A DNA stretch of 64,000 bases from Cystobasidiopsis lactophilus (lineage: Eukaryota > Basidiomycota > Agaricostilbomycetes > Agaricostilbales > Chionosphaeraceae), in assembly GCA_001599975.1 (NCBI GenBank), contig BCIO01000001.1, forward strand, positions 3,531,631 through 3,595,630. The letters run 5' to 3'. Under the pieces are notes generated by a model. The model worked only from the letters and a program-made list of their open reading frames with translations, had not been told where the DNA came from and ran no database searches. This document shows, piece by piece, positions 52,098 to 62,861 of the stretch. How positions within the stretch are numbered: position 1 is the stretch's first letter; the number at the start of each line of letters is the position of its first letter. The position numbers were made by a program, and so were the translations under genes.

Positions 52098-53721
52098 ATG
52101 GCGACTTTTGACGACTTGGGCCCAGAAATCCTCGAGCTCATCTTCACGCAAGTCCTCAGGAGGCTCACCAAGAGCCCGGCCTCCAGATTCCTGCTCATCA
52201 ACCGCGCCACCTACTGTGCTTTCTTGCGGCTTTACTGGGCCAGAGTTGGCTTCAACGGCGTGAGTAGAGAAAGCCTTGGTCTGGCTTGTCGGCTCTGAAT
52301 GCGCGAACCGCCAGTTCCCTGGGTTTCAGGCATTCACATGGATGGGTCAGATATCCCTGGGCAAAGGTTAGTCCTTTTTTGGTGCAAACTCACGAGGAAG
52401 CGCTCAAGAAATCGCGCAGGCCACCCGGAGCTGATCCGCTCCTTGTCCATCGACACCCCCGTCGCGCACTTCGTCGACAGCATCGTCAACGACCACGAAG
52501 CGAATCAAACGATCCAGAGATTGCCCGTCGAGAATAACCCCGCCAACGAGGCCCTCGTTGATCTGGCCTTGACGGCCGTAGCCGTCAGGTCCTTGCCCGC
52601 CCCCTTTCTCGCCCTCTTGCCCAGCGCCCCGCTCATGATCTTGAAGCAATGTCCGAATCTCCGCCAGCTCAAGTTCACCGAGAGCATCTCTCTCAAGATA
52701 CCCGACCTCCTCGACGTCTTGCACCACCACCTGCCTTGCTTGGCCAGCTTGGCCTTGCGCGCCGTCGAGAAGCTCAAGCTCGTCGACGTGTTTGACATGC
52801 TCGCTGCCAACCGCTCCATCTCCCAGCTCAAATTGAAGAACATCAAGTTTCACGACCTGGGCGACCAGCGTGGCCGACCCACCGAATTCGCTACCAAGGC
52901 CTTAGCCCTCGCCGCCCGGTACGACTTGAGCCACGTCAAGACGATGATCCTCGAGAAGCTTGGCTCCTGGTCCGAGGCGCCCTCCAGGAGCGTTGCCCGC
53001 ACCGTGGCCAAAACGCACGCTGCCCTGGTGCAGGCCTTCATCTTGGCCGGCAAGTCGCGCGTCCAGTAGGCTCTACCATCGTCTTGATCGTTCCAAAAGC
53101 TGAGTCTGGCAGGCGAATGCTGGTCACGTTTTGCAACAGTGGGCCTTGTGTGCCGCAGATCTTGGCAGCTTGCTCCGACGCCTTGTGAGTGCAGTGTGCT
53201 TTAAATCGTTGGTTTAGGTATCTCATTCCAAGGCTCTCGCAGGACCGATGTGGTCTTCATCTTCGAGCCCAGCCGCGGTCGCAACTTGGCTTCCGAAGTG
53301 GACCTCACCATCAACCCCTTCGGCCACCTCTCCGGCTTGCGCACCCTCATCTTGGAGGACGATATCAACGTGTGGAAGCTGGCCACCCTGGGCCGCGTGC
53401 GCAACCTGTACCTCCGCGACTGCTGGGCCTGCCCTCTGGACGTCTTGAAGGGCGTGAGTCGGGTAGACATTCGCTCTAGCTTCCAATGGCTAAGTCATGT
53501 TGGCGCAGCTCGAAGGAAACTTTTGGCTCGAACAGCTCGAGGTTCTGTTCACCACCGAGGAGACTGTCGAGTTCTTCGTCAACAGCAAGCTGTGGCCCAA
53601 CTGGAAGGGCCACCACGACCTGGCCGACCTCAGAAAGGAAGCCCACGCCCAACTCGGTCGCTTGGGTGTCCGATTCAACCCCGACTTGGTCTTCCACTTC
53701 AACGACGTGTACGACGACTAA
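52098..53721 (+). CDS. F-box protein with leucine-rich C-terminal region
   Basis: ATG 52098 begins MATFDDLGPEILELIFTQVL, an F-box start, with RFLLINRATYCAFLRLYW completing it. Introns at about 52261-52330 and 52366-52420 lead into a large exon with Leu-rich repeats: LKQCPNLRQLKFTESISLKI, LPCLASLALRAVEKLKLVDV and ISQLKLKNIKFHDL. After 53069 coding continues through short exons (CNSGPCVPQILAACSD in one frame) to LSGLRTLILEDDINVWKLAT, VRNLYLRDCWACPLDVLKG and a last exon ending FNPDLVFHFNDVYDD at TAA 53719-53721. The exact joins between 53060 and 53250 are unresolved. It is unrelated in layout to the array at 10.7-22.7 kb because it has no Cys module. Probable SCF substrate receptor. Confidence 0.75.
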
Positions 53722-53998
53722 TTCCAAAACTTCGCAACCCGCAAGCTCATTTAGATCCCCTTCGTGTTCTGTTTCCCGCATAACAGCAATCGCCACACCA
53801 GCAGTCATATTGTACACTAATACCTTGCACAAACGCACAAGAGCGCGTATCACCAGCTCGGACTTTATCGATGACGCAGGCAGGGTCCGGCGCGCTCTCA
53901 GTCATCCCCGCGAGCTTGTCGTCCGAGCAGGCACTTTTGTTCTCGGCCACGACTGTAGATCCTTGTTTAGACTGTTTAGCAAGCTGTCCTCTGCAAAA

Positions 53999-56331
53999 AT
54001 GAAGACAGACGTCGAAAAGGCAGCCACCACGCGGACTGCCCCTGCCAATGGGACCAATGGCCACAATGGCGACCTCCAGCATGCCACAACTTCCCACACG
54101 CAGGAATTGGAAAGGAATTTCAGTTTTCTATCAGCGTAGGCACCTCCGTGAACCCTGAGGCTAGGCTAACGACAACCTCTGCAGCCTTGGGCAAGTCAAC
54201 ACAAAATTTTGGCTTTGATGTTATTTTTATCTCATGCTCTCCACTATGCAGTATGGCGTTTGCTGTGGGTTTTTGCTGTCCTGAGAGCTACAGAGATGGA
54301 TTCTGAGGCAGTTCCATGCAGATGCTCAACTCCTGGACGGCCAGTAAGGAAGTCGACGGTGGCAAAGTCCATCACTACTGACGACATCGTCCTCAGTGTC
54401 TGCCTCTTTGTCTTTAATCTTGCCAAGTGGCGGCCCCATTAGCATGGTGTGGGGTATGTGTTGCCTCTGGGCTGTCCGCGTGCAGGTCAGCGGGCTGATT
54501 TCAAGGGCAGGCTTGGTGGTCAGCGCCATTGGCTCGTTCTGTATGGCGGCTTCGCTGGCCGAAATCTGTCATGTGTACCCGGTCCCAGGTAGGCTTACTC
54601 CAGACCCTTTTGGTGTACACCAGAGCCTGAATCGGTCCATCAAGGCGGACAATACGACTGGTCGTTCATTTTGGCCCCCAAGCGGTAGGCTTTCTGCCCT
54701 GCTCGAAGCCCCATTGCTCACCCAGTTGACAGAATCGCTTCTGGCTTATCTTTTTTCACCGGTTGGATGGCTTGCGCCGCCTGGGTTTCGCTGGTCGCAA
54801 CCGCGTCCTCGTTGGGTGCCCAATTCGTTATTGGCGTCATCTCGCTTTGGCAGGATGACTTTAGCTCGAAACCTTACCAAGTGTTTTTGCTTTACGTCCT
54901 CTACACGATTGGCGCCTTCGCCCTGAACGCTTTCGCCGTCCGAATTTTGCCACTCGTCGACCGCGTTGCACTCTTCTGGTCGTTGGTCGGCATTGTCGTG
55001 GTTATTATCACGCTATTGGCGACCGCATCTCCTAATTACCAACGACGGTCTTTCGTCTTTGGTTACTGGCTAAACGAGACAGGCTGGCCAGATGGCGTTG
55101 CTTTCATCTTGGGCCTCTTGCAGTCCACCTTTGGCTTGACAGGTTTCGACGCAATCAGGTTGGTGTTACCTCCGCTCTCTTGAATAGATGAGAAACTCAC
55201 ACAGCAATCAGTCACATGGTCGAAGAAATGCCCAACCCTGCCATCAATGCGCCAAAAGTGATGATGATCGCGGTCCTGCTTGGCAGCACCACATCGTGGA
55301 TCTTCATCATCGTTCTTCTCTTCACGCTCACCGGTGAGTATTAAAGTAGCCAGGTATAAAGTAAGGCTCAAAGTTCTGTGCAGACTTTCAAGGTGTCATT
55401 GAGTCCACTTCGGGGTGAGTGAAACGTCGGCTCTGGCTCAAGTTCTCTATACTGAAGTTAAAGGAAGCCCACTGCTCGAAATCTATTATCAAGCAACGTC
55501 CAGCCGAGCGGGTGCCACGTGCTTGCTGGTCTTTAAGTGGGTTCCCTGTCTGCCGCCAATTTCCCTGTGGACACAGATCTGATTCTGCTCCCCTAGTATG
55601 GCCGCCATGTTTTTTGCTGGGCAAGGGTTGTTAACGGTTGCCAGCCGAATGGTTCGTGCATTCGCAAGAGATCGTGGTTTCGCCCAGGCTTCGGGCTGGC
55701 TGGCGAAGGTCCACCCCACCTTGAAGGTCCCCCTCAACTCAATCATCTTTTGCTCGGTCTGGGTCTTGATCTTTGGCCTGATTTATCTCGGCTCCTCGGT
55801 CGCACTCAACGCCATCCTCTCAAGCTCTGTCGTCTTTATTCAACTGTCCTACATTGTGCCCATCTCACTGGTTCTGTTCCGAGGAAGGGACAAGATCCTT
55901 AATCAGCCAGACCTTCCTCCACGGACCTTGACCTTGGGTCGGTGGGGTTACGCCGTCAACATCTTTGCTCTGTGGGTTGCGGCTTTGTCTTCGTTACCCG
56001 TCTTATTTTTGGCGCAGCATCTTCGCCGTTGTCACTACCATCTTCTTTATATTCCCACCAGATATTCCTGTCACCTCTGGTACTGCTATGAACTGGTAAG
56101 GCTTCCCCATTTCTGATCTGGGCGTGCTTAAGTGGCAAAATAGGGTCATTGTCGTTGTCTTCATCGTCTTCATCCTTATGGGAGTGGCTTGGGCCAGCGA
56201 AGGGAGGAAACAGTTCCGTGGTGTGAGTACTGCCTCCTCCTTGCTTCGCCTGTGAACTGTCTAAATCACCACAATAGCCGCGGGACATCGATGCCTTGAT
56301 GCAAATGGCTCGGGATGCCAAGCACGATTAG
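53999..56331 (+). CDS. second amino acid/choline/GABA-type permease (APC superfamily)
   Basis: ATG 53999 opens a hydrophilic N-terminus (MKTDVEKAATTRTAPANGTN) absent from the other family member in this window. Membrane landmarks parallel those at 24345-26356: MLNSWTAM with SASLSLILPSGGPISMVWG, SFCMAASLAEICHVYPVPG, FFTGWMACAAWVSLVATASS, TGWPDGVAFILGLLQSTFGL, HMVEEMPNPAINAPKVMMIA, QGVIESTSGPLLEIYYQATS, SRMVRAFARDRGFAQASGWL and VHPTLKVPLNSIIFCSVWVL. It ends DIDALMQMARDAKHD at TAG 56329-56331. About ten introns. The splice pattern between 54140 and 54330 is unresolved and may involve a GC-AG intron (GCAAGT at 54189). The transported substrate is unknown. Confidence 0.88.
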
Positions 56332-56464
56332 CTCTGTTACAATATCAGCATCATATTTCTATCACCAGAAAATGTATTTACACACACCTAATAATGCCTT
56401 GGTCGATAAAAAGACGCGAGGGAAACAAGCCCTCTTCCGCGCCCAACCACTTTTCAAGCGCGCC

Positions 56465-57708
56465 ATGACCAAGAAGCGGAAGCGCCAGCAGCCTACCAAG
56501 CAGGACAAGCTCAATGGAGCTCTTCTTGAAGCTCTCGAGGCCAATGGGCCCGCCGAAGACATCAAAGCCTTGATCCAAGCTGGAGCTTGGGCGTGGCTCC
56601 AAGACGAGTCGGGCTGGACGAGCTTGCACTTTGCCGCCAAAAGAGGCGACGCCGACCTGGTGTCCTTCATCTTGTCGCACGGTGGTGTCTGGAACATCGT
56701 CGATGCGAACGGCTTCGTAGGTCTGCCTCGAATCGCAATCGATGGGCGTCGCCTAAAATGAAAGGCTGTAGTCCGCTGGCGAAGTGGCATTTTCTCTCAA
56801 CGAGCAAGAGTGCTACAATGCCATCTTGAACGAGGGCGTGCGAGCCGAGATCTTGAAGGCCGTTCTCGAGTCGCAAAGCGAGGAGCCGGCCAAGGGCGAG
56901 GGCGCCGAAAAAACAGCGGCAGACGACAACGCCACTTTCCTTAAGACCAAACTCTTTTTCGAAGGCTCTGGAGAGCTGGAAGCATGCGTGGACGCAGAGG
57001 GCAACGGCGTCATGATGGGGTGGGAAACGACGCTAATGGAGGAGAGCGCTCGCCTGCTCTGCGCCGACCACCCCAACCTGGCGGAGGGCCTCACTGTCGT
57101 CAACATTGGCCACGGCCTCGGCATCGTGGACAAGGCCTTGCAGGCTTTCAAGCCTCGACGCCATGTCATCGTTGAGGCCCACCCCGACGTCTTGGCGCAC
57201 ATGCGAAGCCAAGGATGGTATGAACGACCAGGCGTCGAGATCTTTGAAGGCCGCTGGCAAGACTGGGCTGCGACCCAGACCGACCTCTTTGATGTGCTTT
57301 ATTGGGACACTTTTTCGTGCGGCCACTTCCCTCCTCGCGATGTTAACCTTTTCTCACGACCTTCCCTGCGCAGAGAACACTACAAGTAAGCCTCGCTGTC
57401 TAATTTTAGCGAGTTATTCTGATTTAGACATCAGAGATCTTTATCAATTCTTCGACATTGTGCTCAACTTGATGAACGACGAGCACTCGCGCTTCTCCTT
57501 CTTTCACGGCCTCGGCGCCACCTCACGCCTCTTTTACGACGTCTATACCTCCGTCTCAGAGTACCACTTGGAGGACTGTGGCTTGCAGGTGGATTGGCAC
57601 TCGGTTCCTGTCCGCGATGGGGGTGAGGTGGTCTGGAAGGGTATCAAGCGCAGGTATTGGAGCTTGCCGGGCGACTATCGCCTGCCTGTGGTGACTCAGA
57701 GGGCTTAG
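56465..57708 (+). CDS. RMT2: protein arginine N5-methyltransferase Rmt2 with ankyrin-type N-terminus
   Basis: AdoMet-dependent enzyme that methylates the delta-nitrogen of arginine, in yeast on ribosomal protein L12. Exons 56465-56716, 56772-57316, a 12-nt exon 57374-57385 and 57435-57708 (introns 55, 57 and 49 nt) encode 360 residues. Residues about 20-90 form ankyrin-like repeats (EDIKALIQAGAWAWLQDESG, WTSLHFAAKRGDADLVSFIL). The methyltransferase part has MMGWETTLMEESARLLC, the AdoMet loop VVNIGHGLGIVDKALQ, HVIVEAHPDVLAHM and FDVLYWDTFSEHYKDLYQFF, where SEHYK comes from the tiny exon. The C-terminus YHLEDCGLQVDWHSVPV is typical of Rmt2. Neighbouring minus-strand MYND gene converges on it. 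Confidence 0.93.
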
Positions 57709-57985
57709 AATGGTCACAAGAGCTGGCTGTTCGTCTTCGTCGCCGGTGTGAGTCAGGTTCACGAGCAGCATCGCCGACAAACTGGGCTCAAGGTAGAGAA
57801 TGCCTCTCGACGACGGCAACGTTTATCACTCTTCGTATTGGCACCTTTAGAGGACTCAGGTTTGCAGATAAGAGGCATTGGAGCGTGGCGAAAAGAGCGA
57901 GCTCAATGGAGCTGATGTGCTATTTCAATGTGACTTCCGACGGTCCTTTTTCACCTCTTCGTGGTTCTCCACTAATGGTCTCCCT

Positions 57986-59318
57986 TCACTTCCTGTCTAC
58001 AATCAGCAAGGAGAGATGAGCCAACGTTGCAAGACAGGGCTTGGAATGCTTACGAGCTCTGCAATAGGCGCGGTGAGATTTGTAGTCCTGCTTTTGATGT
58101 TCGACAGAGCAGTACCATCCAGCACCACAACCAGAACACGTCATCTTGCCATGTTGGCAGCACATCTCGCACACCTGCAGCTTGTTCAAGGCGGCCGTCT
58201 CCAAAGTCACCTCCAACATCTGGAGCATGCCTGGCTCCATGGGCGAAGCCGAATTTTGCCTTCGCCAAGCGGCCACCAGCACACTACGCAGTCGAAAGCT
58301 CTGGCCGCTCCGATATTCCACCAAAAGCTCGCGCGCTTCATCCGGCAGGGGTGGAGGCGGCAGGTACTGCTGGCCGTCATGTTCCAGCCAGATCGGGTAT
58401 TCTTGACCAAGCGCAGCGATCGTGAACATGGCCAGGTAAGCCGTTCGGGTTGACCAAAACTCGTTGTCGAGGGCCTTGTCGAGGAATAAGGTCACCTTCT
58501 CGGGCTGGGCCAGCTGGTAGATTGTGATAGCACCGCTGGTCTTCGCCACAGACATGGCACCGAGGGGAAGAGGGTCTTCGACATGCTGGATCGAGAGCGG
58601 GACGCCCAATCGAGAGGCCGAGGTGGCGAAGTACATGTCGCAGCATTGTTGCCACCGTTTGTGGTCGAACCCATTGTCTCTGTGAGCGTGGTGGCTTCCC
58701 TTCAAGACAACCAATTCAACAGCGCAGTTCGGGTTGAAGTCCCTTGGCCAGCCCACTGGACCCAGCTGCCACGGCTCATGGATCGCCTGCACTTCGCCAG
58801 TCCCACCACTGACCCAATGCAGAGGAGCGAGCAGCTCGCTGAGGTGGTAGAAGCTAGGGGTGTGCAAAAGAACCGTCCTGCCGGTGGATTGGCAATGAAA
58901 GACCAAAGCGCAGCAAGATGCGACACCATCTGAAGCGAGTCCTTCAATAGGCGAAGAACGGTCCATGCGACCTACGCAAAGTCAGAAGAGAAGCTCCATA
59001 GCCTTGATTTTGATCTCACCCTGTCCGTGCTGGTGGATGCTAGCGTATTTATTGAGACGAAATTCGACAAACGATGTCTGGTGGAGACCGGCGGAGGTTT
59101 GCGCCTGCAACGACTTGACCTCGTCCTCCAGCAGCGTCTTTTTGGTGATAGTGAGCACCATATTGCCTAAACGCTCCAACTGGAGATGCTGGTTGAGAGC
59201 AGAAGACAGCTCAGGAAGAGGGTTCCAGTGCCAGCAGGCCATCACAGTTCGGAGGGTGGGCCAATTGAATGCTTCCAGGCACGCGCCGCTTTGTGAACAG
59301 CAAACGGACCACGACCTT
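57986..59318 (-). CDS. MYND-type zinc-finger protein, 5' end uncertain
   Basis: The last exon (from about 58966 to stop 57986) ends with a MYND finger: CEMCCQHGKMTCSGCGAGWY, then CSVEHQKQDYKSHRAYCR, the C-x2-C...C-x2-C...C-x3-C...H-x3-C pattern of this protein-interaction module. The preceding exon (up to 59318) encodes AFNWPTLRTVMACWHWNPLP, LEDEVKSLQAQTSAGLHQTS and FRLNKYASIHQHGQG, joined by a GTGAGA...GCGTAG intron to RMDRSSPIEGLASDG. The first ATG in the upper exon is at 59242. A TGACTAG acceptor at 59319 suggests a further upstream exon. A frame near 59430-59345 with CPRCDCSFAAMLCRSC may belong to it. The upper part is a conserved-looking but unnamed domain. Function unknown. Confidence 0.7.
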
Positions 59319-60103
59319 CTAGTCAATCATTAAGCGGAGAGAGCTGTCAAGATGCGAAAGTCGGACACTTTTTGCGGTGGACACAGCTGCGGCAAAGCAT
59401 GGCGGCGAAAGAGCAATCACATCGAGGGCAGATCAAGAAGTCACTTCGCAAGTGTGTAAATGTAGTGAGACGTCGAGCAGTCACAGCGGGCGTCGCCGCG
59501 GCGGAGAAAGCCTGAAAGCACTTCGAGCGGCTGCGAAGTTGCGGAGACCGGCAAAAGCGTGGTTTGCAAGATTGTTAACAATTCACAAGCTTCATCAAAG
59601 TAGGATACAGGTCGCGAAAGACGAACAACAACAAGAAACAAGCCGACGAGGAATACAAGGTGTCTGCATCGAGCAGTGACAAATCAGAGGATGAATCCTA
59701 ACTTAGGCGGAATAAACAGGAGGTGGCTCGTAAGCTGGTAAAGCTTCATAACAGGCGTGAGAGCGAGGCGATGATTCGTAGCGGTTCTGAAATGAAGTCA
59801 GCTGCCATGGAAGGGAAGGTCAGTGAGCTCGCGAGGCAACGACAAGGCCGCTCACAATCTCTTCGGCTTCTCGCCTAGCATGTGAATGCAATGACCGAAA
59901 GTTGGGCGTCGCAACGATTTCGCTGCCAGGTGCACCGACGGCCTACGGGTGCGCGGTGGCAAATCGATTAAGCCCGGCCGCGCAGGAAGCGGAGGGCGAA
60001 AGTGCCTACTACTAGTTCCTTGTGTGGGATCCTGATTTGCGAGAACAACGCTCCAGCGTGGCCTGTCCGCCTGAAGAGCGCTTTCGCCAGTGACGCTGTA
60101 AAT
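59319..60103. other. intergenic or unresolved 5' region
   Basis: About 785 bp. The left part may contain an upstream exon of the MYND gene (Cys-rich stretch near 59345-59430). The right part (59700-60100) shows no coding signal, repeat or RNA. Confidence 0.4.
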
Positions 60104-60406
60104 TTATAGCCAAGATATCAGCTCCGTCCTCAAAATCGAGCATCGAGCGCACTCACCCTCGATGGCCCTAGCCGTTTGCAGGTCTGCGATAACTTCGACG
60201 TGCGCCGGATCCACAGCAATACGCCCGGATGCCTCATAAACCTCTCGGGAGAGCACGAGCAGGCGCTCGATCTCGACCTTCCACAGCTTCTGCAGCCGTC
60301 TGGCTTCTCCTTTGCTGATGGTCTTGATCCCTCGAGCGCGATGATGAACAGCTAGGCCACCCTGGCCGACTGTGGGGGGAGATCTGTGTGAGCCCCGGTC
60401 TGCCAT
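60104..60406 (-). CDS. hypothetical protein exon with helical, charged content
   Basis: From the ATG at 60406 (MADRGSHRSPPTVGQGGLAV) the frame reads HHRARGIKTISKGEARRLQK, LWKVEIERLLVLSREVYEAS and GRIAVDPAHVEVIADLQTAR to a stop at 60104. The frame stays open upstream to about 60475 (SSLEDRLNLARRCDEPAKHC) but has no ATG there, so an upstream exon is likely; one candidate starts at 60725 (MGSRSRLILGLVGLCYRLAV), only 25 bp from the DnaJ gene. Amphipathic helices and strong codon bias suggest real coding. I do not recognise the family. Confidence 0.4.
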   Translation of the reverse strand: MADRGSHRSPPTVGQGGLAVHHRARGIKTISKGEARRLQKLWKVEIERLLVLSREVYEASGRIAVDPAHVEVIADLQTARAIEGECARCSILRTELISWL

Positions 60407-60749
60407 CGAGCAGTGCTTGGCTGGCTCATCGCACCTGCGCGCTAGATTGAGTCGGTCTTCCAGCGAGGAGGGATGATCTTATCGCACCTAAATGACAAGC
60501 ATAGGCTACCAACACGACGGCCATCTTCGTGGACGCAGAAGGAGGAGGAGAGGGGCCATGCCACTTGACGGCACGCCGAGGCCAAGTGCCCAAATCACGA
60601 GCAGAACTCCTTGAGCTGCAACCTCCGCTTAGAACACCTTTAGACCCCGTCCAGTTACTGTCAGAGACTGCCAGACGATAGCACAGGCCCACTAGACCGA
60701 GAATCAAACGCGAACGCGAGCCCATCCATCCTCGCCCTCCCCTTTTGCC
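60407..60749. other. divergent promoter region upstream of the DnaJ gene
   Basis: Lies between an uncertain minus-strand gene and the DnaJ gene. It may include 5' exons of the former. No distinct regulatory box was recognised. Confidence 0.35.
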
Positions 60750-62537
60750 ATGGTCACAGTCCAGTCAAGGCTCAAGGTGTCGGGCTACAAGGCGATCAAG
60801 TGCCCGTTATGCAGCAAGGAGATCGAGTATCTGCCGCCCGCGTCCGGCTTGAAGGAGCTGTCCATCCAATGCGCGAGCTGCAATCAGGTCTTCGAGCCAA
60901 AGACGACGCTCGCCAATGGCCGGACCAAGCGCCGCATTGGCACCGACGCCTCCCCTCTCGACCTCCAGTACTACCAGCTGCTCGAGGTGCCGCCTGATGC
61001 CACGCTCGCCCAGATCAAGACGGCCTACAAGCGACTCGCGCTCAAGAAGCACCCGGATAAGATCCCAGAGCACCTCAAGACGGAGGCCGCCGAGGAGGAG
61101 TTCAAGCAGATTGCAATCGCCTATCGTGCGTGGCCGCCTTGTCTCGCTTGCCATTGAAGTTTTGAGGGCTCAAATTTTCGTGGTGGACCTTGCTCTTGCA
61201 GGCGTGCTTTCAGATCCGGCCGAGCGGAAGAAGTATAACGAATTTGGCCCCAGCTCCAAGCAAGCAGAAGATGGCTGTTGGTTTTGCTCCTTACCCATCA
61301 AGCTGTCGAACATTGCTGATGGCGTGGCTGTCAAAACCAACAGTTGTCGACCCGGAGGCTGTCTTTTCAAGCTTGTTCGGTGGCGAGCGCTTCCAGGATA
61401 TCATCGGAACGGTGTCGCTGGGCCAAGAGATGAAGTCGGCCATGCAGAAGGAATCGGAAGGGGAGGACGGCGAGGCGCCGGTGGAGAAGAAGGCCAAGAA
61501 GGACATGACGCCCGAGGAGAAGGCGGCCAAGGCGGAAGAGGACCGGCAGGAAGCTGCAGAGCGTGCGCGCATTCGGGAAGAGCGAGTCGTCAAGCTCATC
61601 GAAGCCCTGCTCAAGAAGATCTCCATTTTCACCGAGCAGGCCAGAGATTCTGGCAATGACCCAGAGGTGGCCAGAAGTGTCCGAGCAATATGGACGGTGC
61701 GTTTTGAACTTTCGAATCTTTTTCGCAAAGCATGGACTCAAAGAGTATGCCGCAACCAGATCGAAGCGGAGGAGCTCAAGGACGAAAACTTTGGTGTCGA
61801 GCTTCTCCAGACCGTGGGCTTTGTGTACCAATCCAAGGCGAGGTGAGAAGGAACCCTTTCTCGGCCTAAGTCGTGGTGATCTCACACGCGGTCACAGGCA
61901 TTATGTGTCGTCGCACTCGACGCCTTTCGGCATGGGCGGCTGGCTGCATGGCATCAAGTCGACTGCACACGTCTTCTCGTGCGTTGTTCCGCTTCTGACA
62001 ATCAGACAACTGATCGGTCCTCATTTACAATGCACAGAGAGACCGTTTCAACCTTGCGCTCGGCCTACGAGCTGACCGACATCTTCAAGGAGCTCCAAGC
62101 GGCCGAGGAGAAAGGCCTAAGCGAGGAGAAGCGGAAGGAGTTGGAGGAGAAGGCAGCCACCAAGGGGCTCCAGGCTTTGTTCAAGGTGCGTTGAACCGTC
62201 GACGTCTCATCTTGCGATACTCGCCTCGCTGATGCCGGCCCTTCGACGCTCAGGGATGCAAGCTGGAAGTCGAAAGCATTGTCAGAGAGGTCTCCGATCG
62301 CATCATCTATGACGAGAAGGCCAGCAAGGACACCATCCTCAAGCGGGTGGCGGCAATGGGTAAGCTCTTGCATCTTGCCTCTGCGCGATGTCCTAGCATT
62401 GAGCATTGTCTGCAGAAATCTTGGGCGAGGTCTACGCCAGCGTCAAGAAGGAAGAGCCGCTGAACGAGTCCGAGTATGTCAAGATCGAGACGAAGGCCAG
62501 TGGCAGCCCTAAGAGCCGGCCGACATCTCGAGCCTGA
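60750..62537 (+). CDS. DnaJ-X domain co-chaperone (Caj1/Djp1-like) with N-terminal CxxC pairs
   Basis: Hsp40 co-chaperone of the type that carries a C-terminal DnaJ-X domain; yeast relatives act with Hsp70, Djp1 in peroxisomal import. ATG 60750. Residues 18-44 hold two Cys pairs (CPLC and CASC, 19 residues between) like a zinc ribbon. The J domain is at about 71-135: LQYYQLLEVPPDATLAQIKT, then AYKRLALKKHPDK with the HPD triad, and AYRVLSDPAERKKYNEFGP across an intron. The DnaJ-X part includes DPEAVFSSLFGGERFQDIIG, a Lys/Glu-rich coiled stretch, LLQTVGFVYQSKA, GMGGWLHGIKSTAHV and KLEVESIVREVSDRI. It ends at TGA 62535-62537. Five to six introns. The usual family members begin directly with the J domain. 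Confidence 0.88.
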
Positions 62538-62861
62538 GCCCGTGCAATGATCCTGTACATGCGTCAGCTTCAATCCTTTTTGCCCGCCCTTCGCCTGTGA
62601 GTTCACTTCCAACTTTGAGTCGCCCCAGTCGTAATTGAGCGCCGGTCAATGCAAAGGTGCCCTCCTTGCGTCCTGCATCTTGAGCCTTTGTTCTGGGTGA
62701 CTACTGTCCCTCGACGCCGATCCTGCATGTCATGTTGTGCTGCGGTTCACCAGTATCTCTTGCCTTCTAAAACCTACTGGCGCACTCCCTCGGCGCGGAG
62801 GGTCCGGTTCCTCCTCCCTGTCTGTCTCGAACTTTGAAACTATCAGTCTATCAGTTTCGTA
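62538..62861. other. intergenic
   Basis: About 320 bp between two plus-strand genes. No additional feature was recognised. Confidence 0.45.
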
